A stretch of DNA of 64,000 nucleotides from Steinernema hermaphroditum (GCA_030435675.1 CM059623.1:6784012-6848011), one strand, 5' to 3'. Counted from the stretch's first letter, positions 22,669 to 36,690 are shown. Made by a program: numbers and translations. The notes: generated from the sequence alone by a model not told the origin.

Positions 22669-23428
22669 AGAAGAACTGAAGAACTGCCTTGTTGGACTGT
22701 ATTCTCTGGAAGTTTCCGGAGATTATAGGCCTTTTTGTTACATTCCCGTGGTGTAGAACTGGTTTTTCGGTTTCTTTTAACGTCTACGTTCTTTTCAGAT
22801 GGTTTAAAATCCTGACTTGTTAAAATAACACCTAGAGACTCTAGATTTATCACTCGAGCGGAATAGGGGAGGCTGTCGCACTTGTTGTGGCTTCCAAGCT
22901 CCTCCTGCAGCCACCGTTTTCAAAAAGCCATTCGACCTTTTCGCCGGAATACAATCGTAGAACGCGCTGAGCTCTTCCGTTTCAGACCTCATTCTTTGAC
23001 CTCTCAAGTAGCGCATGCGTACAAATTCTTGGGGGAAACATTTATCGCGTCGGAAGTGTGAGATCCCACATAAGTTCCGCAGTCGTCCCGCTCGGTTGCG
23101 TCGAAAAGTGCGTCAGTCCGACCACATCTTCCGTTCCCGAAAGGTGAACTACAAACTTCCGGGAAGCCAGTCCACTCAGAACGTCCCTGTCCCTTCCCAA
23201 CGGACTCAGAGAGCGCCGCCTATGCGAAGCCGGAAAGGGCATTCGACGCCTAGGGAGAGCAGCCACGTCAAATCCACTTTCGCTCCACTAGCGAACATTT
23301 ATTAACCTTTGAAAACGACGAGTACGAGGGGAATATACAACGTGCACAGTTAGAAATCGGGAGAAGGATGCACACAACTGGTTAGAGCTTCCAAGCTGAC
23401 GAGATATGGAGGGTGAAGAGCGAACAAG
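22669..23428. other. Intergenic DNA, no gene seen
   Basis: Short frames only, without motif support. It includes the likely 3' UTR of the UBL3-like gene at its right edge. Confidence 0.45.
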
Positions 23429-24084
23429 TCACGACAAACAACATCGGCAGCAGGACCCGCGTTTCGACTTTTTCAGGTTATCTGAAAAGGGGGCTAAGTT
23501 GGCCCAGAGCGAGGTGGTCTCACCATTGGAGTTCGGTTCGGGCAAGTTCTCGCGCGTCACCAGGTGCATCACCGAAACCTTGCCGGGAGGTAGTCCAAGG
23601 GCGTTGAGCGTCACGCTACCGTGCAGAAAGCGTCCGTGGTATATGAGTTTTAAGAGGTTCGCGGCCTCCACTCTCTCCTCTTCCCATTCTAGAGGGCATT
23701 CTGAGGGACTCGTCGCAGGGAGAGCTCACCTGCGGGCCAGTTGTCAAAGACGTACTGTGTGACATCGTGGGCTGAGGTCGACGGCTCGAAGAGGAATTCC
23801 TGAGTGCGTCCGGAGACGAGGATCAGTTTGAGATGTATCTACAACGCGATTCGATGATTCGCGTCATTTTTGCCGGGCCGTAGAAGGGACCCTTCGTTAA
23901 GCGACATAAAATTCGTACAGGGGTGAGCACTAACGACGCTGATCTTTCATAAGTCCCTTTTGAAACCCCTTTCAAGCGACAACTCAGTTTCGAAGATTAG
24001 AGATCGTCGATCCCAGGAGATCCTGTAGAAACTTACACTGTCTTGCGCACTGAGCGTGGGAGCCGCATTCTTCGCCGTGCTCAT
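23429..24084 (-). CDS. UBL3 / membrane-anchored ubiquitin-fold protein
   Basis: UBL3 proteins have a ubiquitin fold and are anchored to membranes by a C-terminal lipid. They direct cargo and E2 enzymes to the membrane and to vesicles. Exons: 24084-24037 (MSTAKNAAPTLSAQDS), 23838-23730 (LILVSGRTQEFLFEP ... VFDNWP), 23688-23524 (EWEEERVEAANLLKLIYHGR, then LPPGKVSVMHLVTRENLPEP) and 23481-23429. All phases agree. The last intron (23523-23482) is 42 nt, in frame and without a stop, so an ORF caller would read through it. Removing it puts DNLKKSKRGSCCRCCLS right after LPEPNSN, as in other UBL3 proteins. The terminal CCLS is a CaaX box, and Ser in the last position favours farnesylation. Mature length is about 124 residues. 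Confidence 0.92.
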
Positions 24085-25994
24085 TACGTCTGCTGCGACA
24101 ACGGTTTAACCCTGGAAGGAGAAAACAAATTAAGACTGTTTTCATAGTTAGCCTCGCGGACCTCAAGCACAGCCACAATGCGTTTAGCGCCGCGCAGCAG
24201 TCACGTAATAACAGCCGGCTCGCTGCCTCATTTGTCCCCTGCGCTCTCTGTGGTCGCCTCGTCGCTTATGCCACAAAAGATGAAAAACAAAACGAAGAAC
24301 CAATCGTCCCACCAAAGTTGTCATTCATCGTCGCTCTCATGAGTGAACGGCGACAATAAGCACCAGATGGGAATGCGCTCGAGTAGGGTCGAAAGTAGCA
24401 AAGTGTAAAGTGTCGCCTGCGGAGGGGACAAGGAAGTGTCAATGTCAATACTAAAGGCGCTCCGGAGGGTAAACACGGTCAATGGCCGTCGGCAGACGTC
24501 GTTTGCGCCGAGGCCAATTAAGGACTCACGACGACGATTTACCGCCCTCGCGCCACGTACCGAGCAAGAACAGTCGTCGTTTCCGGATCGGGCCAAGGTC
24601 GTCGCCGCGGGTTCTAATTAAGTGGAAAGGCGACTCGACGCCCGATGAGAATATGCATACTTAATTGAGTCGAAAAATGATGTGCGCGAACGCCCTTGAA
24701 TCGATGGGGCGAAGCAGAAGTTGGGCGACGCTTCGCGGTTGGTGGCGGAGTCAGAAGGAGAGGAGGAGGCGCGGCAGGCGATATCCAGCGCTCTCCGCGC
24801 AACTCGTCGTTCGAATTATCATCACAAGCGGCGGTTGAACGGCGCGGAGAGTGAGAAGACTGGACGAAAACAGAACAAGTTGCCGCGACGCCGCCACGAT
24901 CGAAATTGTTCTCGCCTCGGCCGCCGGCTACGGAAGGTGCCGCAAGGCTCTGAGGATTCGGACCAAAGGCCGCGCGCGGAAACAATTAAACGAACGTGCC
25001 CCGACGAAAGGACACTTCTGAGTCACCTCGCGACGGCTGTCATCGCGGCGTCGCCGACGAACCCGCGAAAACATGACCAAAATCCAAAACGTATGAGACG
25101 CCCGGACGCGAAACGAGGAGCGCGCCGCGTCTCCGTTATGGCTGTCCTCCGAACCGGGCCAGTGAACCCCGCCTGACCGGCCGCGCAGGGTCGAGTTCCC
25201 ATTGGGCCACGAACGGTCATTAACATGCAAATCGCGCGCCTAATTGAGATCGCATTTGGCGGCCTCCAACGAACCGGGGGCGCATGCCCCAAGCAAACAG
25301 GAGTGCGCCGTCAGGAAGGCGTTCGTCAAAACATCGCGACCAGAGAACCCGGCGACCGAAGCGGTCGATCCGCGACGAACAGCTGACAGATCCGCGCCGC
25401 AGCCTCATTTGCATAATCGCGGGAAGGAGCTAACAAAGCCGCGGCGACACAAAGACGGTCGCCGCCGATCGATCCCGCGACCGGATCGGAATCGATCGCC
25501 GCACTGTTTGTCGAACACGCTGCCGGAGTGGAAACCCCGATGGTCGCACGAAGCCTCCGATCGGCCGAGGGAGGTCCGCAGAAGGCCGGATTCACAGAGG
25601 CGATGCTTCTTGACACGACTTCTCCACAAAAACACGCGACGATGCGCCACCAGCTGTAGTCGCGGCAGTGGAATTGCAAAGAGCGCGTCGAGCACTCCTC
25701 GGATCGATTCCCCGAGTTCCGCGGACCGCCGCCGAGCCAGCCACACACGCGCTTTTTTGCCCCAATGTCGCGTCCCCCAGTCATTGAACTTTTGAGTCAC
25801 TCGTGACGTACGTCACGCTCCCAGGACTATCCTTCGCCCGTCCTCAACTCGCAAGAAAGGACACACATGATGCACGAAATAGTCATCGGGGCACGTCGCC
25901 ATACCGCCCAAGAGCAAAAACACCATTGAGCAGCGAATACAAATAACTTATTTATCAGTCCACAAAAATTCTTACACACAGTGACACACCCAAT
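24085..25994. other. GC-rich intergenic DNA between UBL3 and rpt-6
   Basis: Frames overlap on both strands in a chance-like way. A splice-acceptor-like CTCCTTCCAG sits about 30 nt before the UBL3 start and could be a trans-splice site. Several TTAATT/ATGCAT patches (24610-24670, 25215-25250) could be enhancer sites, but this is only a guess. Confidence 0.4.
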
Positions 25995-27492
<1,498 letters not shown>

Positions 27493-28386
27493 TTCGCTGC
27501 TGCAATCAATGAAAACCATAATAACAGATACGTACATTGGGCCCAAACGCGATATATATGAGCGGAAAATAGAAAATTGCGATGCGACATGCTGCTGCAG
27601 GCATCGCAACTGCTCGAAGGCTTTTCAAAAATGTCATCATCGCGGCGGTTCGTGGTAGGACCAACCATACAACTGCGACGATCACATTCCATTGTCGCTC
27701 CGCCCCTCATCTGGGCTAGACATCAGACGATTAGACGTCTAAACTTTGTTTTGAATGCATCGATTTCCCTGCAAATCGACCAGAAACACAGCCGTCACCC
27801 TGACAGGGAAAAAAGACTCAAGGCGCCATCTTGCATACAAATTGCACTCCAGCCATCAACATTACATTCCCGGCTCCTCCCTAACTTGTAGTATTACGGT
27901 AGCCGACCGACTTTTCACGCATCTTAGCGTGAAGTGACTACTGATTCAGGTGGCATCTCAATTGTTTCACAAAACCCAAGACCCACCGTATTACGCATAT
28001 ATGCAAGATATATAAATACTTTGCTGAATTGAGACATGAACTTTCGAACATGTACACATAGATCAATAGACAAAGCCCTGCTGTCTTTACCAACAAGTTG
28101 TCACGGATTAATTAACGTGGAAAGAAGAGCATACGATCACAATAGCAATCAAATTTGTACAAAAAGGTGCAAGAAGACACACAACTGTAAGGCAAAAGAT
28201 CATCGATGGACAAGAATCAAGAGGAGCCAAGTCATCTTAGAAACCGTGCACGCAAGGAAGACAATAAAAGGTGTGTTGACTACATAAGTAACGAGGAAGC
28301 AAAGTCTCTTCGAGTACATGAGGGAGAAACAGAATTCACTGGGATGGCGTAACTAACTGAAGCTGTACGAAGTGAGCAATCAAGAG
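27493..28386. other. Intergenic between TAO kinase and rpt-6
   Basis: No gene supported. The 3' UTR of the kinase and the promoter of rpt-6 must lie here. Both genes are on the minus strand, but a gap of about 0.9 kb makes a tight operon unlikely. Confidence 0.45.
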
Positions 28387-31300
28387 TTAGAGATTGGTGA
28401 CAACAGAAAAAGAGTCTCGTTTGCTCGAAGTAGCAAACTGGCAAGATGAAGACATGGATGAAGGCGAATTCATGTTGAGGTTCATCTGTGAAACACTTTC
28501 GCCGAGTCGCATCGTATTCTCGTCGAGTATGGCCATTTCCTCTGCATGGCGGTCGCGTACAACTTTGAGCTGCCTAACTCGATCATCGTCGAACTTTTTC
28601 GTTTCATCGTCTATCTAAAGAGCAAATGTAAGTATATACGCAGTATCACAGGACGAAAAATTACCCTACAGTCAAGAACAGCCTTCCTCCGAGCTATCTT
28701 GTCAGTCAATTGAACCCGTTCACGTTCACACTGATTTTCGAGGCTTATCTTCTGTCTGCTCTGGAAAGCGCTCAACAATTCTAACTCCTTTGTGAGTTTC
28801 TCGGAAAGTTGTTTAGCCTCGTCCTCTTGCCACGATTCCAGCTTTACGGTTTGATCTTGAACCATGCTCTCAATGGTCGATTCGTACTGTGCAGCCAGGG
28901 TAGCAATCTTCCTTTTTTGTTCCTCCTTCAATTTTGCAGCTAAGTCTCTCTGTTCTTCGCGAGAAGCAGAGTGGAGCAGATGAGCTTGATACGCCTTGAA
29001 CTGCCTCGTTTGAGTTTTAACAGCTTGGCGGAACTGTTTTCGAATTTGCACCTCTTTGTTCTGCAAACCAATACCACCGAAATAGGGATCCAATGGATCT
29101 AAATACCTTTAGTTCTCGTGGCTGTTGCTTCGATTGCATAGCATGCTTCTTCTTTAATTCGTCTACAGCTCGGCGATTGTACTCCTTCTGATTCGATGTT
29201 TCGGAATCGTGCTGAATCTCCATATGCCGCTTTTTCATGTGCTGAATTTCGCGTAAATGATTGAGCTCGATGTCGCCTGTCATCTCATGATGGCGTCTGA
29301 GAAGTGCGTGACAAGTTTCGATTTGTCGTGCGTACACGTTCAGCTCCTTGATATAATTTTAATTAGTAACACAAGGGTGGGGTACAAACTCACGTCATTC
29401 AGCAACTTGTCTTCAAAGGATTGATACTGCTCTGTGGCACTTCTTTTCATCTTCTGCAGTTCTAAAAGCAGCTGCTCCCGTTGCTCTTGCTGGAACCTTT
29501 CTTCGGAAGATCTCTTCTGGGCCATGAGATTAGCCTTTCCGACCTTATAAGCTTGTTCGAGTTCATTCCTTGAGTAGTTGCGACTTTTCAATTCCTAGAG
29601 TAAGTTAAATCACAATATATGAACAAAGAACTGCTTTAAGCTTACGGTTTTTAGCCTTTCCTTGTTATGTTTATACTCCTTCTTCTGCGCGCTACAGAAA
29701 GCCTTGAACTGATGATCGTCAGCGGCTCCTTTGTGTTTTCTAACTTTTCTCTCGGCTTCGTCGTTTTCACGCGCTTTCTTTTCCAGCTCCGCGGTTTGCT
29801 GATTTCGAACTCGAGTTTGCTCCTTTTGCAAAGTTTGCTTTAGTTGCTCATACTCTCGGTCAAGTCGCATGCGCAAGGCCTCCGATTCAGCGCCGCACTT
29901 CTCTTCTAAGATTTTTAACTCCTTGTGGTGTTGCTGGCGTAATCGTTTGTAGCCACACATCTGTTCGTATATATTATCTTCACGCTTGTATTCTTCAACT
30001 TCACGGGAAATCAGCTTCGTAGTTCTTAAGGTCGAAAATTTGGATCTTCTCAATGTCGCAACTTCCTCCTAAAAACATCAGAATTCAGTCATTAAATTGG
30101 TAACACGCGAACACACCTTTCCGGCAGCCGTTCTATGGATGGATGAAACAGCCACAGTTTCTGCGTTGGTACTACTTGTTGATGCTGGTCCCATATCATT
30201 TTCCCCAACACTTATAACTGTTCTATTAGCTTTAGCTACTATTACATCGTCATAGTCCCTGCTACCCGCTCCATTACGATTAATGCTGTGAGCAGGCGAC
30301 ATTTTGGGAGACTCAGAAAACGCTTCACTTGTGGACGTCCCATATATGGCACCAGCAGATGGAATCAGATGCGCAGGTATCGGAGGCCTTGAGCTGTTTT
30401 TCCGACTTGATGTCCATTCAGAAGATTGGAAGGAGCGTATCGAATTGGAGCGAGAACTTGTTGAATCGCACGCACCGCCTCCGAGTGAGGATGGCACTTC
30501 GTATCCAGTACTAATTTCATCGTCGTCCTAAATATAACTCCATTTTATCGACGAAATCGCAGTCCTTAAAATACCTCCGCTTCCATATCATCTCTACTGT
30601 CCAGGCTGCACACCTCTGATGTACTGGCACTTGCACACTGCTGTTCGTCGAGGTACATCAGTTTGCGCATTTTCCTATACTGGAAGTTATCCAACCTCTT
30701 CACAACGTTCTTTGTTCTTGTTATCAAGTCCAGGATTACGCTAGCCGATCTCGGTTCGGTGAGGAACGCATGAGTTCGACAAGCCATGGTCGACATTCGC
30801 TGGGAGGGATCCTTCCGAAGGCACTGATCCACAAAAGAACGAAATTTTTCGGACCAACTGATTGCATTTCCGTTCTCTGCTTCATCACTTGACATTCCCA
30901 AAGACGGAGCTTCATTCTGAGCAATATGGTATAGCGCCGACATTGCGTTCATGTTGAAGAGCGGGGGTCTCCGTTCGGCCAATTCGATGCAGGTGATCCC
31001 CAAAGACCAGATGTCGGCCTTCGTGTCGTACTGGCCTTCATCCATGCTCAATATAACTTCTGGAGCAATCCAGTACGGCGTTCCAACGAAGCTTTGCGCT
31101 GGACATGTCATGGAGGCAGACCCGACATCAGCTAAATCCGTGAAATATAAATATATCGAAACCAGGAACAATGACTAACCAAGTTTAACGATCCCTGTGT
31201 CGGTTAAGAGGATGTTACCAGCTTTAATGTCTCTGTGAATTCGTCCTCTCTCATGGAGAAAAACAAGCCCTGATAAGGCACCATCGCATATCGCAGCAAT

Positions 31301-31734
31301 CTCACACTCCAGCAGCGGTTTCTTGTGAACTTCGACAATATCAGAGGCCGAGCCGATGCAATACTCCATAACGAGCCAGCATGTGTGTTCTTTGAGGTAG
31401 CAGGTTTTATAACCCACAATGTTCTTGTGCTGGATGCTCTTCAGAAAACTGACTTCCTTGCATATGTCGCTCCATTTCTCGGCAGCCTGCTTCCCGGAAA
31501 ACCCCATCTTTTTGATCGCCACAGTCTCGTTCGACTCCTTGTCAAGAGCCTAAACATACGTAGCTGAATGCTTACTGCGGGTTCAAAACATACGTAGAAA
31601 ACGGCCCCGAAAGACCCATGGCCGATCTCGCGGAGATCCTCGTACCGGCTCTCAGGATCCACAGAGCGATTGAAGAGAGCGGCGATATTCGGATCTTTCA
31701 AGGAGCCGGGCTTCTGACTCGTCGTCGGCGGCAT
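28387..31734 (-). CDS. kin-18: TAO-family STE20 kinase (C. elegans KIN-18 type)
   Basis: TAO kinases are Ser/Thr MAP3K-level enzymes acting on stress MAPK, Hippo and microtubule pathways. Exon 1 (31734-31594) has the glycine loop GHGSFGAV. Exon 2 (31549-31180) has AIKKMGFSG (catalytic Lys), [10 protein letters not shown] and the start of the activation segment. Exon 3 (about 31140 down) has [12 protein letters not shown] and [21 protein letters not shown] variable linker follows (about 30600-30080), then long coiled coils over several exons (30053-28610), as in other TAOs. The last exon ends at the TAA of 28389-28387. The Mg-binding DFG motif reads DVG here (GATGTCGGG across the exon 2/3 join). 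The Asp is kept, so activity is likely but not certain. Domain order and the Ser/Thr-rich linker match TAOK/KIN-18. Confidence 0.92.
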
Positions 31735-33758
31735 TCTTTGTTCGGCTGTCGTGCATCGATGAGTCAACGATGAAAGGGAGGCGACAGTTCCACAGGACGC
31801 ATTCGAAGACCGTCGAGGAGGCAGAAATCGCGGCACTTCTGCTCTCCGGACGAAGGGTGGACTTGCAAATAGCACACCTATTCTCCTTGGCGCCGTTCTC
31901 GCGCGGCCCCAATTCTCGGAACGTCGCGACCGTTTTGTCAAACAAACAGTTTTTGCTCTGTCGATCGTCGAATAGATGAGAACGCGCAGGATCGTCGTGG
32001 CGAGAGTTCTCTGTCGGAGCTGCACCGACCGCTCTACAATCAACACTCTTCTGTGGACTTCTTTCTTCGCCGACGGCATCTTCGTCTCCAAATTTAGACA
32101 GGGAGGGTCGCCAGGGGCACCGTTACATGGACTCAGTGTTCCCCTCATGTGCACCCTCTCATAGTGGTTACAAACTTTGCCGCAAATTTTGTCTAGACCC
32201 TTAGATGAACTGCAAGTGGTTCCCTTCCGTTTTCTGTTCTTTTCCAGAATCAGAAGCACATCCCGTTTTCATCGTTCCCCAGGAGGTTCTCGTGGGATCT
32301 CGGGCTGATCGACACCATCGTGAGAAGTAGGATAGTAACTCGAGCTAATTTCGCCCGCGCGCGCTTTCCTTTGACACCGTCGCGAGAAGCGATCAAATTT
32401 CGCCTGTAGCGCTCTTTGCCGATCGGAGGCGACCTTGGCCCTCCGCTGTTATTGTAGCGTGTGCGTCGAAGGCTAATTACGCGGTTAACTGTCGCCGACA
32501 AACACGGGGCAATTAAATGCGCGATCAGAACGGAGCAAAGCGTTTTTATAGATATCTTTTATACATACATAATACAATATTTCGGACATCGATGGCCGGG
32601 TGATTTGCACCTGGGTGCTGTGGGCTTTGCTGTAGGGGCCGAAGGGACAGGGACGACGATCATAAGAGAAGGGAGGTGATTAGGGAAAGCGCATTAGTGA
32701 TGTTTGATTAGGGACGCATCCGAGGTCCGAAACGAAGCCATATGGTTCAAAGATGTCCGTTGAGTTTTTTCTGTGATGGCAGATCGTAGTTGGTGGTCAG
32801 GTCGGCAAGTTTATGTGTTCCAATCCCGGAAAAAGTGGTCATGAGCATTATTGCAAGACACGTGTGGTTCACGAACTGTCTTCGATGAAGACTTCGGTGT
32901 ACTCACCCCTCATTAACACATCGCCTCTCCTTCTAGGCTCCCGTGTCCCGTCGGGCTCCGTGTCATTCACTTAACAAGGCGGCCGACTTCGCGCGGACTC
33001 GACAAACGAGGCGGCGGACACTCCTTTCATCCTCCTTCGTCACAAAAGATCGCAACTCTCGAACGCAAACCTTTTACGGCGAATAAAAGGCCACCACTTC
33101 CCTCGAGGCGTACGACCCGACCACACACGGCGGATTCGCGCACTCCTGACCGCCTTCCGTGGTACGACCGTCGTTTGTCACTACACGTCGCATCAATTTG
33201 AGACGACGCGCCCCTCGACGGCCTTCAGCTGTCTTCGGAGGTTATGTAAATGCGTCGAGAGGGGTGTCGCGCTGGGTGGTCCTCCGGCACCTGGAGGACA
33301 AAGACGATCTTCGGAAGTCTCTTCGAAGTCAAATAAACGTTTTATGGCACCGATAATGGCCGGTCGCTTCTCTTTTGATCCTCACGACGAAGAGGCGCGC
33401 CGACCGAGGATCTCGATTTTCCTTCCTCGAGATACCAAAAGGTGTTATGTCGCGGGTTCCGCTTCTTTTGCGACTGTTCGACTCCTTAACCCCGCTTAAG
33501 CCCACTCGTCCATTGAACTTCGGAAAGTGCAGCTATAACTAAGAATGGCTGGATGCCGTGCCTCAAGGATGGGTTCCTGTACCCTCGTTTTATACCGAAT
33601 GCAGCTGACCTGCGCCGTAACTGTTGTTATCTTCGCGAACTGCGCCTTCCGTGCTTTAAAAGTGATAGAGCCTGCAAACACAAAACCTTCCGGTCCTCTA
33701 CAGTAGTGTATATGCTCGGAGAAGCCCATTTTTCTAACTGCTCTGTTTGTTGCTTGCG
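31735..33758. other. Upstream of TAO kinase, GC-rich, no gene seen
   Basis: No supported coding region. 32440-32560 has CTAATTACGCGGTTAACTG and CAATTAAATGCG patches that might be regulatory. A TATAGATATC...TATACATACAT stretch lies near 32547. Confidence 0.4.
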
Positions 33759-33824
33759 TCTTTGCTTAGCGGCCTTCTGAGTCCTGAGACCTCTTTGCTT
33801 AGCGGCCTTCTGAGTCCTGAGACC
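33759..33824. repeat. Tandem duplication, about 33-bp unit x2
   Basis: TCTTTGCTTAGCGGCCTTCT and the following GAGTCCTGAGACC occur twice in direct succession. The unit keeps frame in neither strand's longer ORF. No function seen. Confidence 0.85.
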
Positions 33825-34250
33825 TTCCTCTGTCGTCCATTCAGATCGGACGGGAGGGTAAATACGAAGCAAAGTGGCTCCTGGGTCGTTCCGAATTGCA
33901 GTCTATTATGTCGAGCCGGGGGCGGCGCATGAGGCGCAATCGGAGCCAATCAGCGCCGCGCGCCGCCATAAAACGATTTGTTCGACAGTGTGCGCGATGG
34001 CGACGCAACTGTCAATACGGCCGAAGCGAAGCGCTCGAGAAGAGGCGAAGGAGGTGAATTAGGCGTGCTCCACTGGACAAATGGGTTAGGGGAGTGCGGC
34101 ACGCCCCGCGCCGACTCCCGATCCGACTCCGAGCAGATCTTCGTCAGTGCACCGAGCTGCGTCTGATTCGGGATTACGGTAGGTGCTCTTTTTCTGTTGG
34201 CTCCTTCTTTAGACGCTGTTCTTAGGGCCGAAAAAAACGGGATTTCTCTT

Positions 34251-34592
34251 TTATCTGATGGTTGCAAGCAACTCGGCGAGAAAAGACTCTCTGGAGAAGC
34301 TCTCCGAGGTCTCCTTTTTGGCGTTCTTATGCTTTATCCACCAATGCATAGAAAAACCACTCGAAACTGCAATCTGCCGACGGGTGGCCGCTTCTTTCGC
34401 GGTGCCCTCGTCTATAGCGCGATCTAATTCTGGTATTTCCGTGTTCGATGTATTGCCGATCACGCCCGGGTGCACTACCGTAGCCCGGATATGACGACCG
34501 TTTGACTTCCGCATCACGATCACCATTATCGGCTCCGCCGATCCGTTGCTTCCAAACAACCCAGAGAAACACGTTTCCCCGGGAAGCCACAA
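34251..34592 (-). CDS. Hypothetical protein, 113 codons
   Basis: A single open frame on the minus strand reads MWLPGETCFSGLFGSNG and ends ESFLAELLATIR. I recognise no domain. It has no obvious splice partners. The opposite strand also has open frames here, so this may be chance. It is reported because it is longer and less compositionally skewed than its neighbours. Confidence 0.25.
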   Translation of the reverse strand: MWLPGETCFSGLFGSNGSAEPIMVIVMRKSNGRHIRATVVHPGVIGNTSNTEIPELDRAIDEGTAKEAATRRQIAVSSGFSMHWWIKHKNAKKETSESFSRESFLAELLATIR

Positions 34593-35688
34593 TTCATAAT
34601 CGCATACTGTAGCGCTGCGACGGCTACTAAGAGAGCCATCTGTTGACAGTTAGTGGTCATTGTCTACTGTCATGGAATTGCTCTCTTAAGGAGACGTCGT
34701 TGTGTAACGCAGCACAAAGATCATAAAAGGCGTCGTAAAGCGCCGAAGGAAGACGTGGATAGGAGTCGATGAGGAGCGCACGTCTCAGCCACCGAATCCA
34801 GCCCTCATGAAGCTCCTCGAGAATCACCGCCCCACAGAGCCCCCAAACTCCTCCATTACCGTATTCTCCACTTACTTTCGACGTCCGTCCTCTTTTCCAG
34901 CGTCTCTCTGACCGAGCTGAAGGTGCATCACAGTCGTCGCTAGGGTGGTGAGTCGACTCTGAGAGTCAGACGCAGTGTGAATTCCTCTCGAAACCGTTGG
35001 ATACAGATCTGGCGATTGAAGTAAGCACTTGTTTTACAGGGGACCTTTCCGGAGTGTCCGCTTCAGATCGAGCTGAAAATCGGTACAATGGTAGCCTCAA
35101 AAGCCTTTCGGCCTATACGACTGTCAGGGTCGATTCATCACTGTCGGCTTATATGCAAACCTCACCATGTAAACGTTTTTTTTTTGAAAGTTACATGAGC
35201 ATGATAGCCATGATTTAGCCAAGACACTTACCGGGTCAACCACAAAAGTTAGAAGTCATCATTTCGGCAATCTTGCCTACATCCAAGCTCACGTTCATAT
35301 AAAGGGTGGCTGGAAAATACTCTAAGTCGTAAAAACAGCTGTAACTTTTTGCAGAATCTAGGAAACAAACCCTTGTGATATACAATTCGATAGCGCAGGA
35401 AATTCTAAACAAAGCACAATCAATCACATTCAAAAAACTTCTTTCCGCGGCGATACAGGCGAAGAGTCGCTTCTGGAAATTCTCCAAAATGCACGCTACC
35501 ATTTTCCGGCGTGATTTCTTCTCGGGCCTTGGTCAGCGCGCGTTTGAGCGGGTCCAGTGACCAGCCCCTGATAGCGCAGGCCTTCTTCTCCATGATTCTC
35601 CATTCTTATCCTCATCTTCCTGTACTTTTTTAGTCTTTGCGCCTTCTCCTTTTCCGTCTTGTCCTTTGGTGAGCGTGTATGACTGGAC
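34593..35688. other. Intergenic DNA, no gene seen
   Basis: No coding region with motif support. An imperfect inverted pair, AAGAGAGCCATCTGTTGACA and TGTCATGGAATTGCTCTCTT (about 34630-34690), could be a small decayed element. Confidence 0.4.
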
Positions 35689-35800
35689 CAGAGATGTCGA
35701 CGAGTCCGAAAACTCGAGACTCGATGGGTTTTTGGGCATCGAGTACAGATTCGGACTCGGAGTCCGCAAACGAGTCCCGTAGCGCATTAGTTTTATTTGT
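35689..35800. repeat. GAGTCC short-repeat array, likely hAT end
   Basis: Begins CAGAGATGTCGACGAGTCCG, which resembles the hAT tips at 680 and 38498. Several GAGTCCG / CGGACTC units in both orientations follow. No matching opposite end or 8-bp duplication was found. Confidence 0.55.
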
Positions 35801-36285
35801 ACCGGCCGATTATGGTATACTGTTTTTGCGCTCTTTCGTATGGGTTTTGCTGCTACTGTGTGCGCCGCGTCGTTTCGAGGTATTTCTGCGGCGATTCCGC
35901 CAAATTCCCACAATCCATCCGTAATTTTTGATTGGATTGGGCATACCTTCAAAAATTACTGAAAGCCATTTCCTTCATGTGACTGTCGAAAATTGGTGGA
36001 GAAAATATCTCTGCGAGAAAATATCCCAGATATGGCAATAGTCTTCTGTTCTTCGGCAAATGCATCACAAAGACAGTCTCTTTTCGCGTTGGGCATACCT
36101 TCTATAGTTTGAAAATTAGGGAACTGTCTGGAATGGGCAAACGAGACAAATGAGTTTCTTTTTGCACCATTGATCCCGTCAATCGTTCGCTCCGCACAAG
36201 CTCTCTCTCATCTCTCGTTATGGATAATAAACCCGGCTGCGCGCGAATTCGTGCCCTCCAGGTACTAAAAGCCAATTAGAAGATC
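35801..36285. repeat. Repeat-rich DNA including short copy of dispersed repeat A
   Basis: 35996-36035 (GGTGGAGAAAATATCTCTGC and the following CGAGAAAATATCCCAG) matches the start of the repeat at 22402. No gene seen in the rest. Confidence 0.6.
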
Positions 36286-36460
36286 ATGCAAATGGCTGAA
36301 GTTGGGGCCAAAAAACTGTAGCCCTGCGGGCGGCAAGATAGGTGCTCATGCAAAGGGCTGAATTTGGGGCCAAAACACTGTAGCCCTGCGGGCGGCAAGA
36401 CACCATAGCCCTGCGGGCGGCAAGATTGGTGCTCATGCAAATGACTGAAGTTGTCCAAAA
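36286..36460. repeat. Tandem repeat, about 65-70-bp unit
   Basis: The unit runs from ATGCAAATGGCTGAAGTTGG to GCCCTGCGGGCGGCAAGA. It is present about 2.5 times, and the block TAGCCCTGCGGGCGGCAAGA occurs three times (36321, 36382 and 36406). The open frame across it is only a consequence of the repetition. Confidence 0.85.
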
Positions 36461-36559
36461 AACTGCAAAGCTAAAAATACGCTAAAAACGGCACAAAAAC
36501 TGTAAAGAAACGCAAAGCCCAGAGTCCCAGAGATATGGTGGAAGTATAGTGCTTTCATC

Positions 36560-36690
36560 TCAACTGCTTGTGTGGCTCATTGCGACCGTGCTTCGTTTGT
36601 AAGCGGGCGGTGCCGGGTTCGGTTCCCCTCGGGGTCCTTATTTTGTGTGGGTGTTTTCCCCGTGCTCACGGAAAAACACACACACACACA
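36560..36690 (+). repeat. tRNA-derived SINE-like segment
   Basis: TGGCTCATTGCG (about 36572) resembles an A box and GGTTCGGTTCC (about 36617) a B box, as in Pol III promoters. The spacing fits a tRNA-like head. An (AC)n run (36676-36690) follows, such as is found at SINE tails. A cloverleaf cannot be closed, so it is not a tRNA gene. Confidence 0.4.

Noticed and set aside
24614..25800. Cluster of Arg-rich frames between UBL3 and rpt-6
   Set aside because: Same reason: GC-driven, overlapping on both strands, no recognised domain.
31441..32259. 272-codon minus-strand frame extending the kinase upstream
   Set aside because: It reads through intron 1 of the kinase in one part and has no conserved sequence before [10 protein letters not shown]; the kinase start at 31734 is better supported.
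36572..36640. Functional tRNA gene
   Set aside because: Only the B box is convincing; the cloverleaf does not close and an (AC)n tail follows, as in a SINE.
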